A stretch of 64,000 nt of DNA from Chaetoceros tenuissimus (lineage: Eukaryota > Bacillariophyta > Thalassiosirophyceae > Chaetocerotales > Chaetocerotaceae). This document shows positions 21,601-31,422 of the stretch, piece after piece (the first letter of the stretch is position 1; each line of letters begins with the position of its first letter). The notes below the pieces were generated by a model that saw nothing but the letters and a program-made list of their open reading frames with translations, made no database searches and was not told the DNA's origin. Both the position numbers and the translations under genes were made by a program. Location of the stretch: positions 186,001-250,000 of the forward strand of contig BLLK01000075.1 in NCBI GenBank assembly GCA_021927905.1, given 5' to 3'.

Positions 21601-22073
21601 GTTCTGCTAGAGGACTTTCAAGTGTTGGTAAGAAGGCAGTACTTATTGAGCGCCTAGAGCAATCATGTATCAACACCGTTGTCAAAGAGGAAGAACCAAT
21701 TGAAGAAGAAACCGAGGAGAGTTCTAATGATGAATCTATTGATTATACTTCTTTGAAGGTTGCTGAGCTCCGTTACCTTTGTGATGAAAGATCTTTAGAA
21801 TGGAAAGGATTGAAGAAAGCAGAACTTGTTTCCCTTCTCGAGTCTTCTGAAGAAATCTCTGCGAGTACTAATGAAACAGAAGAAGAACTCCATGGATCAG
21901 TCGAGGAGGATGTAACTGTAACAGTTGACGATGTAGAGGGAGAGGTTGAAAATGAAGTAGAAGAAGATCTCAGTTCTTTTTCATACAGAGAATTACAACA
22001 ATTATGCAAAGAACGCAACCTTAGTGCAAAGGGAAAGAAGGCAGAGCTTCTAGCTCGTCTTCAGGAGAATTAA
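18666..22073 (+). CDS. FHA - coiled coil - triple SAP protein, Ki-67-like architecture
   Basis: ATG at 18666 (AACAAAATGAC) gives 1135 residues without introns. About residues 20-105 form an FHA-like domain with FEMGSSRQSDLKLNLPSASP, an NTTFVGNK loop and LVKSGDVISF, close in layout to the Ki-67 FHA. The usual His of SxxH appears as Gln, so phosphothreonine binding may be altered. Residues 110-440 are acidic or Ser/Lys-rich and disordered. Residues ~450-950 are an extremely charged Glu/Arg/Lys/Leu helix of ERLRxEAEEK units, likely a long coiled coil or single alpha helix, with near-identical 43-residue repeats. Three SAP DNA-binding motifs follow (about 965-1000, 1025-1058, 1102-1135; e.g. SYQELRKECSARGL, SYRELQQLCKERNL). 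Predicted nuclear, chromosome-associated; the role is inference from domains. Confidence 0.8.
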   Translation: MTSIGYFKTLKSNGTESKSKKEWLSSQSKFEMGSSRQSDLKLNLPSASPNQASFEFCQKSNQVYIVHHGQPNTTFVGNKSLNKGEKVLVKSGDVISFQNESFSKSFKFEYSRENQENVHPNNFKKGRKSLAPSFKSPKKGLSTRLVMSDRKTRSASKKLMDLESVKNSFKESLGKKLFDNEVKEEVEKKEEEKGCIEESIEETVEVEETEPVKQASPAEASKEAAKDDVSMEASLIDQIEAVEDDVSIDSIVMSTGSLSDVSAPASVQENQQMNTVDEKELPKEIQVNAVLKEVAPLLENLVEEASVEMDDAVTEAKANVSAPVSVPMKAPKSKASLASRYNKSSNYAKSYKNISQALRAKAKTEAVSKSFADVAKVPYKKRAIQHMKPVQKSVNVQQQKTESKAIESVEPFQELTVTAKINKWKSSNPYVQISQGIRSMPNATDRTQSLNQEEKMRNELHEREALNQERVAKQNALKAKKAAKEQKRLAKEENRRRHQEAVKKQAEKKAAMLKAQEEARLFLEKEQALEKERLRIEKEKQMEATKKLTFEREQERLRLEEAKRVEEARLTAAEEERLRIEAEEKAAEEERLRVEAEMEAARLQTLEEERLRMEAEEKEKLRIEAEEKAAEEERLRVAAEMEAARLQTLEEERLRVEAEEKEKLRIEAEEKAAEEERLRVAAEMEAARLQTLEEERLRAEAEEKERLRIEEEKEAARLQALDEERLRAEAEEKIRIEAEKKAEEEERLRVEAVLEAAEEGRLLVEAEQKKAERFRLEAEEKALEEERLRAEALRVEAEEKAAKEERLRLEAEKEAARLQALEEERLRVEEEERHRVEAEMEAARLQALEEERLRLEAEEKERLRMEAEKEATRLQALEEERLRVEAEKAAEEERLRIEAEKEAAEKERLRIEAEEEAARLQAEEKERFRVAAEEKERLRIEQEEQERLFETESSVEEETEDENVFDFSELSYQELRKECSARGLSSVGKKAVLIERLEQSCINTVVKEEEPIEEETEESSNDESIDYTSLKVAELRYLCDERSLEWKGLKKAELVSLLESSEEISASTNETEEELHGSVEEDVTVTVDDVEGEVENEVEEDLSSFSYRELQQLCKERNLSAKGKKAELLARLQEN
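20547..20804 (+). repeat. 129 bp (43-residue) repeats in the charged helix
   Basis: Units from 20547 and 20676 are nearly identical; shorter, more diverged units occur on both sides from about 20400 to 21500. The period is a multiple of three. Recent expansion or gene conversion of the rod is likely, and length may vary between alleles. Confidence 0.85.
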
Positions 22074-22241
22074 ATACCGATAGTCTTCAAACTGAAAGGT
22101 AGCAAATGTCTTGGAGATATTTGCATCCTGAAAATCACTTATTCTTGCTAGCAATCACAACAACCTAATAAACATATTTATCATCAAGTCTATATAACAG
22201 TATCTCTATATATTCATTGACCTCTTCGGACAAAGTAGTCC

Positions 22242-23417
22242 CTAGAATCCAAGCTCTTTCAGTCTTTGTTGATTTCGCTTAATCTTTTCTAGTCGCAACT
22301 TTTCATACGCAGTAAGCTCTCGCTGGGCAATTTCATTTGCATCATCACTTTCTTCTTCTTTCTTGATCTTTTTTGCTCTTTTTGGCCTTGCTTGTTTTAT
22401 TCTCTTTTCCAATTCTTCTGGAGGCAAAGATGCAATTTCTCTTCTCCGTTTTAATCGTTCTTCACGTGTCAGTTTTGGTTCTTTTGTATCTCTATTTGTA
22501 CTTGTATCATTGTCTCCTTCACTTTCATTTTCGTTATCGCTCTCGTCCTCGTCATCATCATCGTCGTCACTCAAAAACTTTTGGCTATCAAAACTATCAT
22601 CACTTTCATAGCCTTGCTCTCGCTGTCTCTTTTTAGCTTTGGATGTTCCCTTTTTAGCTTGACCAATAGCAGTCCTACTCATTTCTTTATACAATTTGTT
22701 TTTCATCAATTGGTCCTTTTCCGAAATCGTAATTGTAGACTTGACAGAAGTGCATCCCGTTTTACTTAAAGTATAAGCCTCTTCCAATCTACTTTCTTCA
22801 TCCTTTGGCTCTTCAAACTTGCCACTCCGAATCAACTTTTTAATATCCTTCATACGACTATGAATCTTTTCATGAATAGTACTTTTACTGACAACTCGCA
22901 TATTAGGGCCTCTAAAAACCCCACCACGTGATTCAACAATTTGTATAATTTCATCTCGAATTGCATATCGATCAATACTCTCTTCTTGAATAGAATCATC
23001 AAATAACTGTGCAAAATACTTAGAAGCAAATGTATCCAATAAAGCACGATATTTGGCATTGCCGGGATACAAATGATTCTGACCTCCTGGACAAAACACC
23101 ACGTCATAATCTCCTATAGAAGAATTAGGAACTAGTTTCGGTTTGGAAATTTGACGAAATCGATCTTTAATTTTGGCGACAATTTGTGCTTCCTTCATTT
23201 TCTTGCCTTGAAGATTATAGAATTTTCCACCGGATTCTGAAATGATGGATATTATTTCTTGAATGATGGATAGCTTTTTGTCTGTCGATGCTGATTTTGT
23301 AAAGGCTTCAAATCTTTCTTCGCATAATTTGTAGAATTTTAGATTTCCCGGATGTGTAGTCGTCTGCGCTTGGCCTCCTTTTAAGGTGATGACATCATTG
23401 GGTGAGTAGTTAGTCAT
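22242..23417 (-). CDS. Protein with two DUF6824-type domains and charged C-terminus
   Basis: The frame is open to 23471, but the first ATG in it is at 23417, giving 391 residues. Two divergent copies of the diatom-expanded DUF6824 domain are visible. The first is residues ~7-92 (DVITLKGGQAQTTTHPGN, ESGGKF). The second is ~103-200 (DVVFCPGGQNHLYPGN, ESRGGVF). Each has the GG...HPGN/YPGN signature and a later GG motif. An acidic stretch (SDDDDDDEDESDNE) and a basic segment with KRAKK-type clusters suggest nuclear location. The end (YEKLRLEKIKRNQQRLKEL) resembles the short helical motif at the start of some WD-repeat nuclear proteins. DUF6824 proteins are often thought to be regulatory; function is unknown. 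It converges on the FHA/SAP gene with only 168 bp between stops. Confidence 0.75.
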   Translation of the reverse strand: MTNYSPNDVITLKGGQAQTTTHPGNLKFYKLCEERFEAFTKSASTDKKLSIIQEIISIISESGGKFYNLQGKKMKEAQIVAKIKDRFRQISKPKLVPNSSIGDYDVVFCPGGQNHLYPGNAKYRALLDTFASKYFAQLFDDSIQEESIDRYAIRDEIIQIVESRGGVFRGPNMRVVSKSTIHEKIHSRMKDIKKLIRSGKFEEPKDEESRLEEAYTLSKTGCTSVKSTITISEKDQLMKNKLYKEMSRTAIGQAKKGTSKAKKRQREQGYESDDSFDSQKFLSDDDDDDEDESDNENESEGDNDTSTNRDTKEPKLTREERLKRRREIASLPPEELEKRIKQARPKRAKKIKKEEESDDANEIAQRELTAYEKLRLEKIKRNQQRLKELGF

Positions 23418-23770
23418 CTTCGAATAATATATATATTTGAATGGGGTGCTTGTAAAGTATGTTCTTATCAAAGCGACATATCCTCATTTAGTTTTTACTC
23501 TGTTGTTGAAAGAGTACTTTGACTGGCTGGGAGGAGCTTTTGGCGATTTTGAATTTTGTGTTGACATGAATAGACGTTACAGCATATAATAACCGTATTC
23601 TAACCTTCACATTTTCTTAGAAAATGTAAAAAGGCAAAATCCTGCACTTTTCGAACTTGGAAAAAGCAGTGAAAATGAACACACATATAATACTAGAATT
23701 AATAATTTTAAGAATTGCAATCTGTTCTCCCCACCAATGTTAAAGTAACTGCAAAGCCGACTTTCTGCCA
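23418..23770. other. Short intergenic region between two minus-strand genes
   Basis: It holds the leader of the DUF6824 gene and the 3' flank of the monooxygenase gene; no further feature seen. Confidence 0.5.
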
Positions 23771-25813
23771 CTATTCAGTAGGAATCGGGTTGCCTTTATC
23801 ATCGAGGTCGAGCCATCGGCCTTTTAAAGGAACTACAAAATGCAAACATCTTGGGTAAGTAATAGATCAATAGAATTTATGAATAAATTAATGGATACTC
23901 ACCTGATTCCATGCCGGTCACATATGATTTGAAAAATTTAGAATCATAATCGCGAAATGTCTTCCAAAGCTTCTGCTCTTCCTTTTCATACTGCAATAAA
24001 GGGCGAAACAAGAGACTATGTACCACCATCTCTGAAAATTGTAACCCCATTGAGCTCAAGTTTCCCTTTTCTCCAAATAACGAACCTATACCTAGATAAT
24101 TCCCAGCATGCATTGATTCAATGATTGAGTCAGTTTCAAAGACTGCATATTCTCTCATGAGCTGTGTGTACTCTTTACTATTCGCATGATACAAGCTGCT
24201 GCTATTGGGCAAGCTATTGTAGGAGGCAATGAAGTTATCATCCATATCGACCCTATAAGTAACTTCGTGCATGAGGCCCAACATTTTCAATTCATTTTGC
24301 TTCCAAATGTCTTCCTTTGACGGAATTGTTTTCTCATTCATAATGTATGCCAGAATTTCCCACGCATTAATGTCAATACTCAAGAGTGGGAATTCTTCAC
24401 TTGTCTCATGTAGAAAAAACATGTTTGGATTGTCAATCAATATCAAATTTCGAAAGGCTGACCAACTCCAGTATTGCTTCTTATTGTAATACCCGAGCTG
24501 TACTGAAGGTGTGACATGACCAATTTCCCTGACATAAGTATTGTCTCTCATTTGCCATTCATTTGTATCTATCCCAAAGTCCTCCAACTTCCAATAATCG
24601 TTATCATCAACTTCCTCAGGTTGCAGATGATCTGCCAGCATGTCTAGATTTGCTTCAAAGCCAGTGCAGAGAACAACAAAGTCAATATTCTCAATATCAT
24701 TAGATGGATAATCATCATTCAATGACTTGAATGTGATTGTCTTTCCTGACTCATCATTTCCAACTCCCTTCACTTGCGAATAGTAAATCATTTCTACTTT
24801 ATCACCAGGCCAGGATCCCATCTCAGATGCTACTCCTTTGGATCTTCTACTTGAAATGTAAATGATTTCTACTCCCATTTTGATACACTGTAACGCCAAA
24901 TCCTCAGCACTATAGGCATCACCGATAAATAGCATCCGCTTGCCTTTTACTGCATTTTCTGCTTTTGTTTCAGTACTGACAGAACCAAACAATGCATCTA
25001 TTTCCGATGAATGGACAATTATTCCTTGATAATTCTTCAATGCTTCAAGAACTTCTTTGGGTTTAAAAGGTTTTCCATTTATACCTACCGCCCATACACA
25101 TTTATCATACATTTCTACATTCACTTCTCCATTTATATCCGTAGATGTGATTTCAAACTTTTTCTCCTCTTCATCAAACGAGACATAGTTGACAGCAGTT
25201 TCAAAGCGTACATATTGAAAGATATCTTCATGTATGGTGACTCTCTTCATAATGTACTCTAGGACTTGTTGTCTAGGTAAAAATACAGGCTGAGGGACGT
25301 TATTGTAATGTTCTTGAAAAGTATAGTCCATAAATTCCATAGCATCCTTATGAGAATTGATCCATAGACCTTCGTACATGGCTGTAGTCTTGATTTCAGG
25401 TGTACATTCATCTTTTGTACTGTTACTATTTGCTGACGCAAGACATGTACCTTCTTGGGTCTTGGACGAAGCACTTTGTTTCTTTGTATGTCGATCTGAT
25501 CTCCAGACGCCACCACAACTGTCTGTAAAAATTTGTATGAAAGAAAAAATATAAATATATATATTTGCTGGAATTTTATAGGAACGAATGATACTCTCGC
25601 TCTCTTACCATGTTTTTCATAAACGACAACTTGAGGCAAATTTTTGATTCCTTGTTTTCTCTTTGTAGCAATTGCATGTAATAGAGACATGCCACTCGGA
25701 CCACAGCCAATCACAGCCACAGTAGGAGGAGCTGCATCAGTGCCGAGGATCTGTTGCACCTTGAAACCAAGTGTAAGAAGAAGCAAGAAAGAATTCCAGT
25801 TCGCAACTTTCAT
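23771..25813 (-). CDS. Flavin-containing monooxygenase-type oxidoreductase, three exons
   Basis: Exons are 25813-25609, 25522-23903 and 23832-23771, with donors GTAAGA and GTGAGT and acceptors TTTTTACAG and TTTTGTAG. All junctions keep phase, giving 628 residues. A signal peptide-like start (FLLLLTLGFKVQQILG) precedes the FAD-binding VAVIGCGPSG at about 32-41. The first junction creates DSCGGVWRSDR, a conserved FMO segment. MYEGLWINSHKDAMEF matches the substrate/NADPH region, and MLFIGDAYSAEDLA the second nucleotide-binding motif. FMOs use NADPH and O2 to oxygenate N- or S-containing or ketone substrates; the substrate here is unknown. The N-terminal leader suggests secretory-pathway targeting. 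The last exon adds only 20 residues (PLKGRWLDLDDKGNPIPTE) and would be missed without splicing. Confidence 0.85.
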
Positions 25814-26417
25814 TTTGATGAATGCGACCGTCCGATAATGATACTTGGAAGACGATACCGTCTATAAGGTGCTTGCTAAATGACTCAACTAGACTAATTG
25901 ACGACGTCTCTCGATTTAGATGTAAAGCTTGTATCCATTTGGCAATAGCTATGCTCCAAAGGCCAAAAGGCATAATGTACTACAAATCTATTAGGGACCT
26001 CTTTTTATTTAACGCACTGCAACTGCTGGTGTCTATTTGTCTATTTTGGTGAAATGACCCGACGACTTTTCAAATAGACGTTATTAACCAATGGTATCTT
26101 TCTCACTTTTTGTAAAATCATATATTGAACAATACATCAACCTTCCTTTCATCATGCTTAGACTACTTTACTTTAGCATACCGTAGTTCAGCACAGATAG
26201 TTCCGCTTTGTTTTTGTGTGGTAGTCGAGCTTGAAGATAGTTTGATTTGCCACTTACTATGTAGGATAGAACATTCATCCGTCATTGTCAATTATTTATA
26301 AAATGGTACAACAACTATCAGTGATGTTCCAAAAAGACACACATTGTATGCATGTCCATTACTAAACAGTGATATTCCAAGAAGATCCATCATTGTATGT
26401 ATGTTCATTATTAAGTG
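25814..26417. other. Intergenic region with a 48 bp tandem duplication
   Basis: Upstream region of the monooxygenase gene and 3' flank of the decayed TPR copy. No gene seen apart from the tandem repeat at 26319-26414. Confidence 0.55.
26319..26414. repeat. Two 48 bp tandem units
   Basis: Units 26319-26366 and 26367-26414 share CAGTGAT.TTCCAA.AAGA, then CATTGTATG.ATGT.CATTA. They lie just past the 3' end of the broken TPR gene. Confidence 0.75.
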
Positions 26418-28685
26418 CTATAGAAAAACCTTCCATTTCTGTTCAGCTAGTTGGGTACGAAGTTTACCAAAGTCCCTACAGACCCAATGACCATAAGCGT
26501 TCTGTTCAAACTTGATATTACTTCTCAGTACTCTTGCAATTACTCGAAAACGCCAAAGTCTGAACATTCTGAAAGGGTGCTTATACCAAGGCTCATGCAG
26601 TTTCGCCTTCACGAATTCAACAAATGATGTTTCTCCCAGAGTTGATTCTTTTTCCTTCATCAATTCAGATAATAAAGTCTCTTCTAGTAGGGAGAGGCTC
26701 TCATTTCCAAGTGAAACAATTGGGCTTTCATGTCGCCGATGCACATAGTCGTCCAACAAAAGCTCAGCATTCTTGTAATCACCTAAACTAAACTAAAGAG
26801 AAGCCATGACTGCTACGACTATGATTATCGCCAATGGATCATGCCGTACAAGCAGTAGCTCACTCCGAAGGAGACAAGAAGCACAGAGACAGTAAGCCAT
26901 ATTAAGTAAATCTTGTTCTTGTATGTGCAATACTAGACTGATCTGAGCTTCTAAGCTACCACGACAATTAAGTCCATTTTCGTTCACCTTCTCTAAGAGA
27001 TTGGCAATTTCTATTTCATCTAGGGTCATGACATGACTGTCTTTCAAACATTTTTCGTTCAAAGTAAGCCTAGCTTTGCAACTTCGAGTGATAGCATGGT
27101 CAGATCCGAGGTGTTTCTCACACTTTGCTAAACAATCTTCAAAAAGGATGCCAGCATCCTTATGATTGCCTCGAGAGCCTTGTAACCTAGCAAGATTTAG
27201 CAAAGACATCAAAGTTTTGGGATGTCCAGGTTCGAGATACTTCTCGCATACTAAAAGACAATCTTGAAAGAGCGGCTCTGCCATTTCCGTCTTGTTTTGA
27301 TTCCGATAAACAGCACCAAGATTGGACATTGTTTCTAACAAAAGAGGATTTCCAGATTCAAGACACTGCTGACATCTGCAGAGGTTTGCTTCGTAAATTA
27401 TCTCTGCTTTGCCATATAAACCTAGTCTACAGTACACTGAGGCAAGATCATTTATTGATCTCAAGGTATCAAAATGAAATTCACCTAAGAATTCCTCTCT
27501 CATCGAAGAACTTTCTCGAAAGAAAGATTCAGCCTCGTCAAATTGTTTCTTTTCCATGCATATGGACCCTAACATTGACATCAAATCCATTTCATCTTTT
27601 GAGTTGTGCTCAACTTTTTCTAGCTCTGGCCGTCCAATATTTTCAATCCAATCACGAATTAGTTCAGATAATTGTAAATACTTTGATGCAAGCGTATTTT
27701 CGATGAAGACATCATGAGCTGCTTCCAATTCTTTCACCTCTTCATTATTTTGTAGATCATAGAAATTCAACATTTTACGAATGACTTTGGAATAATTGTT
27801 TTTGCATTCATTCAAAAAGGATCGAAATTCATCATCAGTCATTGCGATCTCAAATTTTGCTCCTGTTGTTTCGTATGTATGTAGACCTGCGTAGAGCTGA
27901 GGTATGCCTGCGAAAAAGGTAGGATCATTCCATTGAGGCATGACCATTACTGTATGATTCAGTTTCTCTACAACCTCATCTGAAAAAGTTCTCAACCACC
28001 ATTCAGGTTCTGGATGTTCCATAGTCATTAATTGTGCTTGATCTAGTGAAAAGATATCAAACCAGATGACTTTATTTGGTTCATCTTTGAAGTTTTACGC
28101 GAGAATATCTAGAACATCCAGAAACGTGTGATCTAACGAAGATGAGATCAAAACATCTGCATCTGAAACAGCATTACGTGCTTTCAATGTTTGGTTTGTG
28201 AGGATACTATCGCAGTAGGAAAGTTTACATTCTTTTGATAGGAAATGCTGAAATACATTTTCTAGATCAAGTTCTCCCTGAAGGCTATCTTCGGCTGGGT
28301 TGCGAAAAAGATACAACTTAGATTCTTTCGTTGTTGTTGGCAATATGAACTGTTCAAAGACATCTTTTGTAGACAGTCCTTGTAAGGCCACTCTTCCTCC
28401 ACACTCATCAACGAATTCATTAATAAGATATGAAAGTCTAATTCCTTTCGTGGTGGAAAGAGACCTTGCTTCGTTCAAAGATGCAGCAATATTCTCCAAT
28501 GGTTTCTTGAATAATTTTTTGAACGTCCATTTAATGAAGGCTCTTTTTACAGGGTTTGATCTTGAGTTAGAAACTGAGTTAATTTCTTCTTGTAGAGGTA
28601 GAGATACACATGAAGTTTCTTTGACATCAGATGCCTCAACATTAGCTTCTTGATTTAGAGTACTTAGCAAGGCAGTATATAACAC
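26418..28685 (-). pseudogene. Broken TIR-like / TPR gene, copy 3
   Basis: A single minus-strand frame from 28685 to 26418 is interrupted only by TAA at 28097-28095 and TAG at 26795-26793. It encodes the KGIRLSYLINEF and CGGRVALQGL segments shared with copies 1 and 2. A degenerate TIR-like domain follows (VLISSSLDHTFLDVLDIL: His and Trp of ISHAW lost; the RAWCIFEAYC motif is unrecognisable). Then come VIWFD and about six TPRs. TAA falls beside the conserved NHFKDE segment, and TAG replaces the Tyr of ASLYxxxGDYxxAE. No ATG opens the frame. A signal-peptide-like frame at 29138-28875 shares a 20 bp repeat and phase with the start, so the original 5' exon may lie there. All this fits a pseudogene of moderate age. 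Confidence 0.75.
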
Positions 28686-28961
28686 AAGATTACTAAGATT
28701 ATGAATACCTAAAAAGGTTTCGTCTTACAGCCAAATGGTATCTTTTAAAATCTCACTGTTGAAATACGGCCCTAAGCGATCATGCGCTAAGTGTCCGCAC
28801 TTCTAAAGAAGAGAGCTAGATTCCCGCTCCTTCAGCAACCTATGTTGCCGAACAAGAGGAGTCTGAGCATGCTATCAAAGCCTATGTCCTTTTGATTGGA
28901 TCGAGACCGATCCATTCTCTGAGTATGTCATTATGTGAAAAAGAGTACTTAGCAAGGCAGT
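28657..28961. repeat. 20 bp perfect direct repeats, 285 bp apart
   Basis: The 20-mers at 28657-28676 and 28942-28961 are identical (AGAGTACTTAGCAAGGCAGT). The offset of 285 is a multiple of three. In both places the minus strand reads TALLSTL in the same phase, so removing the segment would join the 29138 frame to the broken TPR frame. Confidence 0.8.
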
Positions 28962-29652
28962 TGCACAAGGCAACATAATTGGAAACATATTATTTGGATT
29001 AATGTTTTTTCTCGCGTCAGTTTTTACATGGATTAAAGCTCGTGGACACGATCTAGTAAATGCTGCTACTGCATAGTTTTTCCAATTTTGCAGAAGCACC
29101 ATTGATAATAATAGAATCGTAGATGTGAACATATTCATTCTGTCTCATTTATTAAAAGTTTTCGTGTTTGTTTTCATTAATCGTGGATAGTTAAAGCGTT
29201 AGTTTAGAGCTTCATCTCTGGTTTATTTGTCCCACATTTGAACATAATTCTCTCACATCAAAAAACAGAAGCCTTTCGAAATTTTGACAAATGCGAAGCA
29301 TAAAAACTCCCGCGTGTTGATGCGAACACTCAGAAGAAACAAGTTTTTCACCTAAAATGCTTCCAATTCCAATGACATAACCCCAGCTAAAGATATGAAT
29401 ACTCACAAACCTCTAACGAGAATACAAATGGTATCTTGCACATTTCATATCATGTTGCTTGACTATGAATGTACGAGTAGGAATTTAGTGACAGCAACCA
29501 CAAGCAGAATGAGATAACGAACACTTTTTGAATTATTTTTACGAATATGCTTTCTCTTGAACTGATAAGACCTTCTAGAACAACAGCACATCAATAGACA
29601 TGGTCGATACATGATCCTTCAATAACTAAATACACATAATAGAAAGTATAGT
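28686..29652. other. Intergenic region with a possible displaced 5' exon
   Basis: A minus-strand frame from ATG 29138 to 28875 (MNMFTSTILLLSMVLL...) looks like a signal peptide and may be the former start of copy 3. A short minus frame at 29406-29212 has GIGSILGEK, faintly like GIGSLFGEK of the monooxygenase, and may be a relic. Neither is called as a gene. Confidence 0.4.
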
Positions 29653-29727
29653 CTAGCTTTTCCAGCTTTTACGATACCTCGACTCTCGGATGACTTCATT
29701 TTGAAATGTGGGCAATAGCTCACCACA

Positions 29728-31422
29728 TTATTCTCCAGTATATCCTACTTGTTCCATGCAGGATAGTGTAAATTCATCGAATTTAGCGTTGAAGCGTTTG
29801 AAGGCAGATTCAAGCCGTGGGGATGATGTTTTGATGGTACTGTCATCATCCAAGTCATTAGTTCTCTTGTTATGTCTTCTTTTCCTTTTTTTCTTTCTCT
29901 CTTTTCTTTCTTCAATATGATTCTTCCCACTACAATTATGTTCAACGTGACTAGTACTTTTTCGTTTAGATGGATTCTTCTGAGCGTCCTGAGGTTGATC
30001 TGTGCTGTTGCTGCTTTTAATTCTCTTTCCTTGTTTACGACGAAATTGTTTTTCATTATTCCTATGTTTACGATGCTGTTCTTGATGTAGTCGAAAGCCA
30101 TCTATAATTCTTTTAAAGTTTTCATGCAAGTCATTTATTTGGTTTTGTATTTGCTGATAAGTAAGCATTGCATGATGATGTTCTTCATATAGCTGAGCAT
30201 TGATTTCTTGTGACAGCACAGAGCTTATCCAGTTTTGTAGTTCATCTGGCAACTGCTGATATTCTGGAATGGTGCTGTAACTATTTGATACTTTCTGCTG
30301 ATGGTTCATTTGCTGCTGGTGCAATATTTGAAGTAGAAGTGATGCAGAAGGTAGAAGAAAGTCCTGGGACGAAACATTATTTCCGGAAACTTCTAAAATA
30401 TTTGAAAGGAAGGAAGGATGATAGAATTCAGTAGATGGTCGTGCGAAATAACTTTCTGAAAGCTGCTTCAGTAACATTGATACCAGCATTTCATTATTTG
30501 CGAAAGCAGAGGTTGGAGGTACATTGTTAGTAGCGGCATCACTCGTAGAAGTATCATTGGAAGCAATTGGCGATGCACTATGATTTGTATCCTCTTCTTG
30601 AGGAATAGTCAAACCTGATAATGATCGCGCAAAATCTTTACCATACATTGGAATATTGACATTATCAGCATTACTTTTTTCAACAGTATTTGTTTTGTTT
30701 TCTTCGGTTTTGGTAGAACTTTGGAAAGTATCTTTTCCGTCCATGATGTCTTCTGAAGTACCAGCAAATATTGTACCTGGCAGTCCACTCTTTCTTCCTT
30801 CCAATTGATTCTTGTATTCATGATGCAAACTAATTCCCTCATTATCTTGACGGGAAAGTCTCTTTGCATACAAAGAATCATTTGTATGTTGCGGATAATT
30901 TTCTTGGAACTCGAATTTGTCTCTTGGAAGTAGATCACCTGGCAGTAGAGACATGGCAATAGGGTTAGCTAGCCTCCGTCTTTCAAAAGTTTCATTCATT
31001 CTTCTAGGGCCTCCTATTTCTTGAAAGCGGCCATACGAAGAGATGGAATTAAAAGATATTGCGCTAGAAGACGATTCACTTGTATCGCAATACCGGCCTC
31101 TATAAGTTTCTGTACTGCTGCTATTACTGGCCGTTTCATCTCCGGTAAAGTTTCGGTACATTCTCGCTTTACTTCCTTCAATTGCCGATAACAGTTTTAC
31201 CACTTTATCTTGCTGGCAGCTTTGCAAATGCGTAGCATAGCTTTCATCATTATATTGTCTACTATGGTACATGTTTTTCAAATTGTATCTATTCTTCAAA
31301 TTCGTCAAGCAGTCAATGTGTAATGATTTTATAGAAGTTTTCACATTAGACTTTCGAACTTTCATTATTGTGTAATAGTATATAGTGATGAAGGCCTCGA
31401 TTCTGGACTGCACGAGAATCAT
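29728..31422 (-). CDS. Unknown family, copy A; C-terminally truncated by a stop
   Basis: Frame of 564 residues from ATG 31422; homology with copies B and C is clearest from Met51 (31272), an alternative start. The protein is low in hydrophobic segments and rich in Ser/Asn/Gln. It has a conserved N-terminal block (LLSAIEG), a middle block (VPPTSAFANNEMLVSMLLKQLSES), a Gln-rich helix (about 410-450), a very basic RKxxRR tract and a C-terminal block DDDSTIKTSSPRLES..FNAKFDEFTLSCME. Relative to B and C, where GAAGAATGT follows, copy A has GAATAATGT: a Glu-to-stop change at 29730-29728. The homologous frame stays open 24 more codons to TAG at 29653. Unknown function; perhaps nuclear given the basic tract. 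It is divergently arranged with copy B. Confidence 0.6.
   Translation of the reverse strand: MILVQSRIEAFITIYYYTIMKVRKSNVKTSIKSLHIDCLTNLKNRYNLKNMYHSRQYNDESYATHLQSCQQDKVVKLLSAIEGSKARMYRNFTGDETASNSSSTETYRGRYCDTSESSSSAISFNSISSYGRFQEIGGPRRMNETFERRRLANPIAMSLLPGDLLPRDKFEFQENYPQHTNDSLYAKRLSRQDNEGISLHHEYKNQLEGRKSGLPGTIFAGTSEDIMDGKDTFQSSTKTEENKTNTVEKSNADNVNIPMYGKDFARSLSGLTIPQEEDTNHSASPIASNDTSTSDAATNNVPPTSAFANNEMLVSMLLKQLSESYFARPSTEFYHPSFLSNILEVSGNNVSSQDFLLPSASLLLQILHQQQMNHQQKVSNSYSTIPEYQQLPDELQNWISSVLSQEINAQLYEEHHHAMLTYQQIQNQINDLHENFKRIIDGFRLHQEQHRKHRNNEKQFRRKQGKRIKSSNSTDQPQDAQKNPSKRKSTSHVEHNCSGKNHIEERKERKKKRKRRHNKRTNDLDDDSTIKTSSPRLESAFKRFNAKFDEFTLSCMEQVGYTGE

Noticed and set aside
29212-29406. Fragment of a flavin monooxygenase (GIGSILGEK)
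   Set aside because: Only about ten residues resemble the gene at 23771-25813; too little to call.
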